Positions 61,259-64,000 of a stretch of 64,000 nt of DNA are shown here, piece by piece (the first letter of the stretch is position 1; every line of letters starts with the position of its first letter). The stretch covers positions 186,001 to 250,000 of the forward strand of contig BCKK01000008.1 in NCBI GenBank assembly GCA_001600615.1, in the 5' to 3' direction. Below the pieces are notes generated by a model. That model was not told where the DNA came from. It searched no databases and worked only from the letters and a program-made list of their open reading frames with translations. The position numbers were made by a program, and so were the translations under genes. The stretch comes from Dioszegia crocea (Eukaryota > Basidiomycota > Tremellomycetes > Tremellales > Bulleribasidiaceae).

Positions 61259-64000
61259 ATGACTTCACCTCGCGCTTCTTCCCACTCGCCCTCCCCTTCA
61301 CCTACCAAAGTCCGCTTTCATGTCTTCGCCACTTCTTCGAATATGTTTCGCAGCAAATCCAACGATAGTGCATCGTCATCATCTCTCCAGTCAGACTCCG
61401 ATTCGGACGGGGATGACCGCGTCTTCTTCGGTTCCCCTAAAGTTGGCGAGGAAGCTTTGGTCGCCAGACTATCGAAAGCTGTCCCTGCTACACCAAGGAG
61501 TAGACTCAGTAAGAGAGATTCGAGGGAGTTTCTGAGGAGGAAAACAATACTCGTTACTCCACCGCGCAAACTTGTTGATCCGGAAAGGGAGGCGTCAGAT
61601 GAAGAGGACGAAGAAGCGGTAGTGAAGGAAGCGTCAGGAAAGAAATGGCCAGGAGGATTCCACGAACGTCGGCAGATGAGCGATACGAGCGATTCCGACT
61701 CCTCATCTTCATCTGGCTCCCCTCCTCCCGCCCTATATGCCGAAACGCCCGGAAGGAGAATCGAGGAAGATCATTGCGACCTCACCTTCGATCTATCCAG
61801 ATTCCGGATTTCAGACTCCCCTCTCTCCAACATGGCCCCACTTATTTGTCCCACTCCTATTCGCCGACCATCACTGCTCTCCCGTCCGAGTATACAGGCA
61901 GACATGGACGGGAAATCCGAAGCGGAGTCTTCGGCGAGCGAGAGTGAAGAGGAGGAATGGTCAGATACCGAAGGGGAAGATAGCGATAAAGAGAATGCGC
62001 CAGCACCGATGGAGGCGGCGGAGAATGAAGAGGAGGAGCGTGTGGAATATCCGCTATTCGAGGGTCCTTTGACCGGGAGTCGGAATGGGGTTGCCAACAC
62101 GGATGAAGATGGTGAGTTGGAATCCGCTCCTTGAGGCTAGGGCGAACGCAGCTGACTCAATAGACATGTTCCGGGAGCTCGATATGGGTGGACTCCGCTT
62201 GGGTGACTTTGCAGATCCGGATATGGACCTCGGCGACATACTGCTCGATACCCAATACACCAGCGACTACGGGTTTTCAAGCCGAGAGCCGAGCGAAGAT
62301 GGGCACGGAACGGGGGAGGATGTCGAGAGGGAAGAAAGGGCCAGCTCGGTGTTGGACGAAAACGAGACGGTCAAGCTTCAGGTCGACGCGTATGCGCTGC
62401 ATCATCCTTCTCCCTCCCGCGATGTTCTGGGCGAGATCATCGTCGAGTCTCTTGCGGTGGTCGAGCAGGACATTACCGCAATTGAGGAAACAATCCCGCC
62501 AACCGATACCCCTACAATCATATCTCCCTCCCCTTCCTTTCCCAAGCTCCACATGGCTCCACTCGAATCTCCCTCCCCCTCTCCTTCTTCAGTGATCAAC
62601 TTCGACTCCCCTCTCCCTCTTGCGCGTGGCGGACCAGTCATTATCCCCACATACCACAGTCCAATCTATACCGACCCTTCATCTCCCTTCCGCCCATACT
62701 CCCCTATAATCCACATCGAGGCAGTCACACCTCCGCCATTCGAGTTGGCCGAGCCTACCCACTTGGCTAGATCTTCTTCACCGGACCAAACATCCCCATC
62801 ATCAGGCCCCAGCTCACGCACTACCTCGACTCCCACGGCACAGCGATACATACCCGCCAATACCCAATTTCAGGCTAAACAAGCTCTTAAATCCTCTCTT
62901 ACAACATCGACCAACCCCATCCCCATTCCCGCCTCCCTCGCTCTTCCTTCTCCTTTACCTCTACCTGTTATTGCTTCCAATAGGGAGTTGAGAGATGAAG
63001 AAGCGGCCAAGAGGAGCGAGGCAATCAAGTCCAATTTAGCCACTGTGTTTTCTGGAAAGTCGATAGGACTAGGCGCGCCCCAGAGGAGCGTCTCGGCTAG
63101 CTCAGGCTACTCTAGTTCGGCGGGATCTGGCGCTTCTGGCGCATCGAGAACTGGAAGTAGGTCCGAGGCGAAGCCGGTGATAGGATGGAAAGAGAAAGAG
63201 CGGAAAGTTGGGCCAGCGGTACCAGCGAAGGAAGCCCGGACGATCCCGGTTGGTCCTGCAACTCGAAAACGGCCACTACCCGGCTCCACTGTTACCACTA
63301 CCACTGCGCCCGCAGCACTGGCATCATCTGCGTCTTCTTCTACGTCGACCTCGTCAGCCCGGCCTCCGATCGCCTCGTCTGGCTTCGCACGTCGCCCTGT
63401 CCCTCTTCCTCGACCAGTCTTAGCTCCTCGTACTCTTCATGCTGCTCAACCTACCCTTCCCAAGCCCTCCCGAGCAGCGGCCAAATTACCGCCCCCTCGT
63501 CCCGCCGCACCAGCATCTACAATTGTCACTCGTCCATCCCGCCAACTACCCCAAAATACTACAAATCCGACACAGTCTCAATCCCTCGTACCACAATGGT
63601 CCAACATGCCGATCTACCTCAGCTCGCAGCCTCTTCAGGCCACCTCTCCAAATTCCCAATCATGCTCCGTATCACACCCCAACTCTACCTCCAACCCGCT
63701 CAAACGGCCTCTACCACCCTCGTTCGGTAGTCACCCAGCCACTGCAATCCGTTCGGCCATATCAACCGGGAACGGACCAACCAGGCCTACATTAGGCCTA
63801 CCATCCCGCGTCGTTGGCGATCAGGTGTTTACGCTCAATAGCACGCGGATGCCCGCTCTTTCAGAGAACTCACCACCTTCCTCTCGGTCAGACTCCGGAT
63901 CGGCGCCGGGTGGTGGTTTCTCGCTGGGATACAGTGGAGGAGGGGTGGGGAGGATGAGATCTCCTGAAAGACCTATAGGGAATCCCTTGGGTGGTGGCGC
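61259..64000 (+). CDS. Long disordered acidic Ser/Pro-rich protein, cut by window end
   Basis: Exon 1 (61259 to about 62112) and exon 2 (from about 62162, open to the window end) join in phase through a 49-nt intron with CTGAC branch. At least 895 residues are present and no stop is reached. The protein is low-complexity: MTSPRASSHSPSPSPTKVRF, Ser/Asp runs (SLQSDSDSDGDD), an acidic block (ESSASESEEEEWSDTEGEDS then DKENAP, a KEN-like sequence), one leucine- and aspartate-patterned segment (FRELDMGGLRLGDFADPDMD), then hundreds of Pro/Ser/Thr/Ala residues. I recognise no domain. The acidic Leu/Asp segment might be a short binding motif. Many CDK/MAPK-type SP and TP sites are present. Function unknown. 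Confidence 0.75.

Overview
The window reads as nuclear DNA of a basidiomycete yeast or filament, most likely a Tremellomycete (Cryptococcus/Kwoniella-like relatives). The evidence is about 27 closely packed protein genes on both strands, most cut by many introns of 45-70 nt with GTAAGT/GTGAGT donors, CTGAC or CTAAC branch sites and AG acceptors, moderately high GC, and protein sequences of fungal type. No rRNA, tRNA, CRISPR, transposon or viral gene could be supported. All gene models were built by eye from reading frames and splice signals; exon ends are approximate where not stated.

Left third (1-23 kb): an F-box-like gene with a basic N-terminus; a very divergent beta-tubulin with a 9-nt microexon; a Zn2Cys6 transcription factor; a small membrane protein; an NmrA/isoflavone-reductase-like protein; the two-cassette helicase Slh1 (ASCC3), lacking its second Sec63 module; a DUF4112 protein; a second F-box-like paralogue carrying a frameshift; a PRA1/Yip3 protein; and the anaphase-promoting complex subunit Cdc26.

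Middle (23-48 kb): three tandem BTB-like paralogues (23.7-27.2 kb), two carrying lesions; a beta-propeller/coiled-coil protein; a type II membrane protein with an extracellular leucine-rich-repeat domain; the mRNA-export helicase Dbp5; a 1.6 kb intergenic stretch with repeated MluI-box palindromes; an unknown 302-residue protein; mitochondrial Mn-superoxide dismutase with a 10-nt microexon; the U5 snRNP protein Dim1 with an oversized intron; the TFIIH subunit Ssl1; an Naa50-like acetyltransferase that has lost catalytic residues; and peptidyl-tRNA hydrolase 2.

Right end (48-64 kb): an unknown 543-residue protein; a giant DYRK/Pom1-type kinase of about 2,130 residues with a disordered N-terminus of roughly 1,700 residues; a tandem pair of an unrecognised family duplicated with its promoter; and a long disordered, acidic Ser/Pro-rich protein that runs off the window.

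The conserved genes serve housekeeping work (transcription, splicing, mRNA export, ribosome rescue, protein modification, oxidative defence, cell cycle). The accessory part consists of small, fast-changing duplicated families (F-box-like, BTB-like, and the unnamed 58-61 kb family). Four of their seven members carry a frameshift, an in-frame stop or a lost AG acceptor. This looks like birth-and-death evolution of possible ubiquitin-ligase adaptors and is the least explained part of the window.
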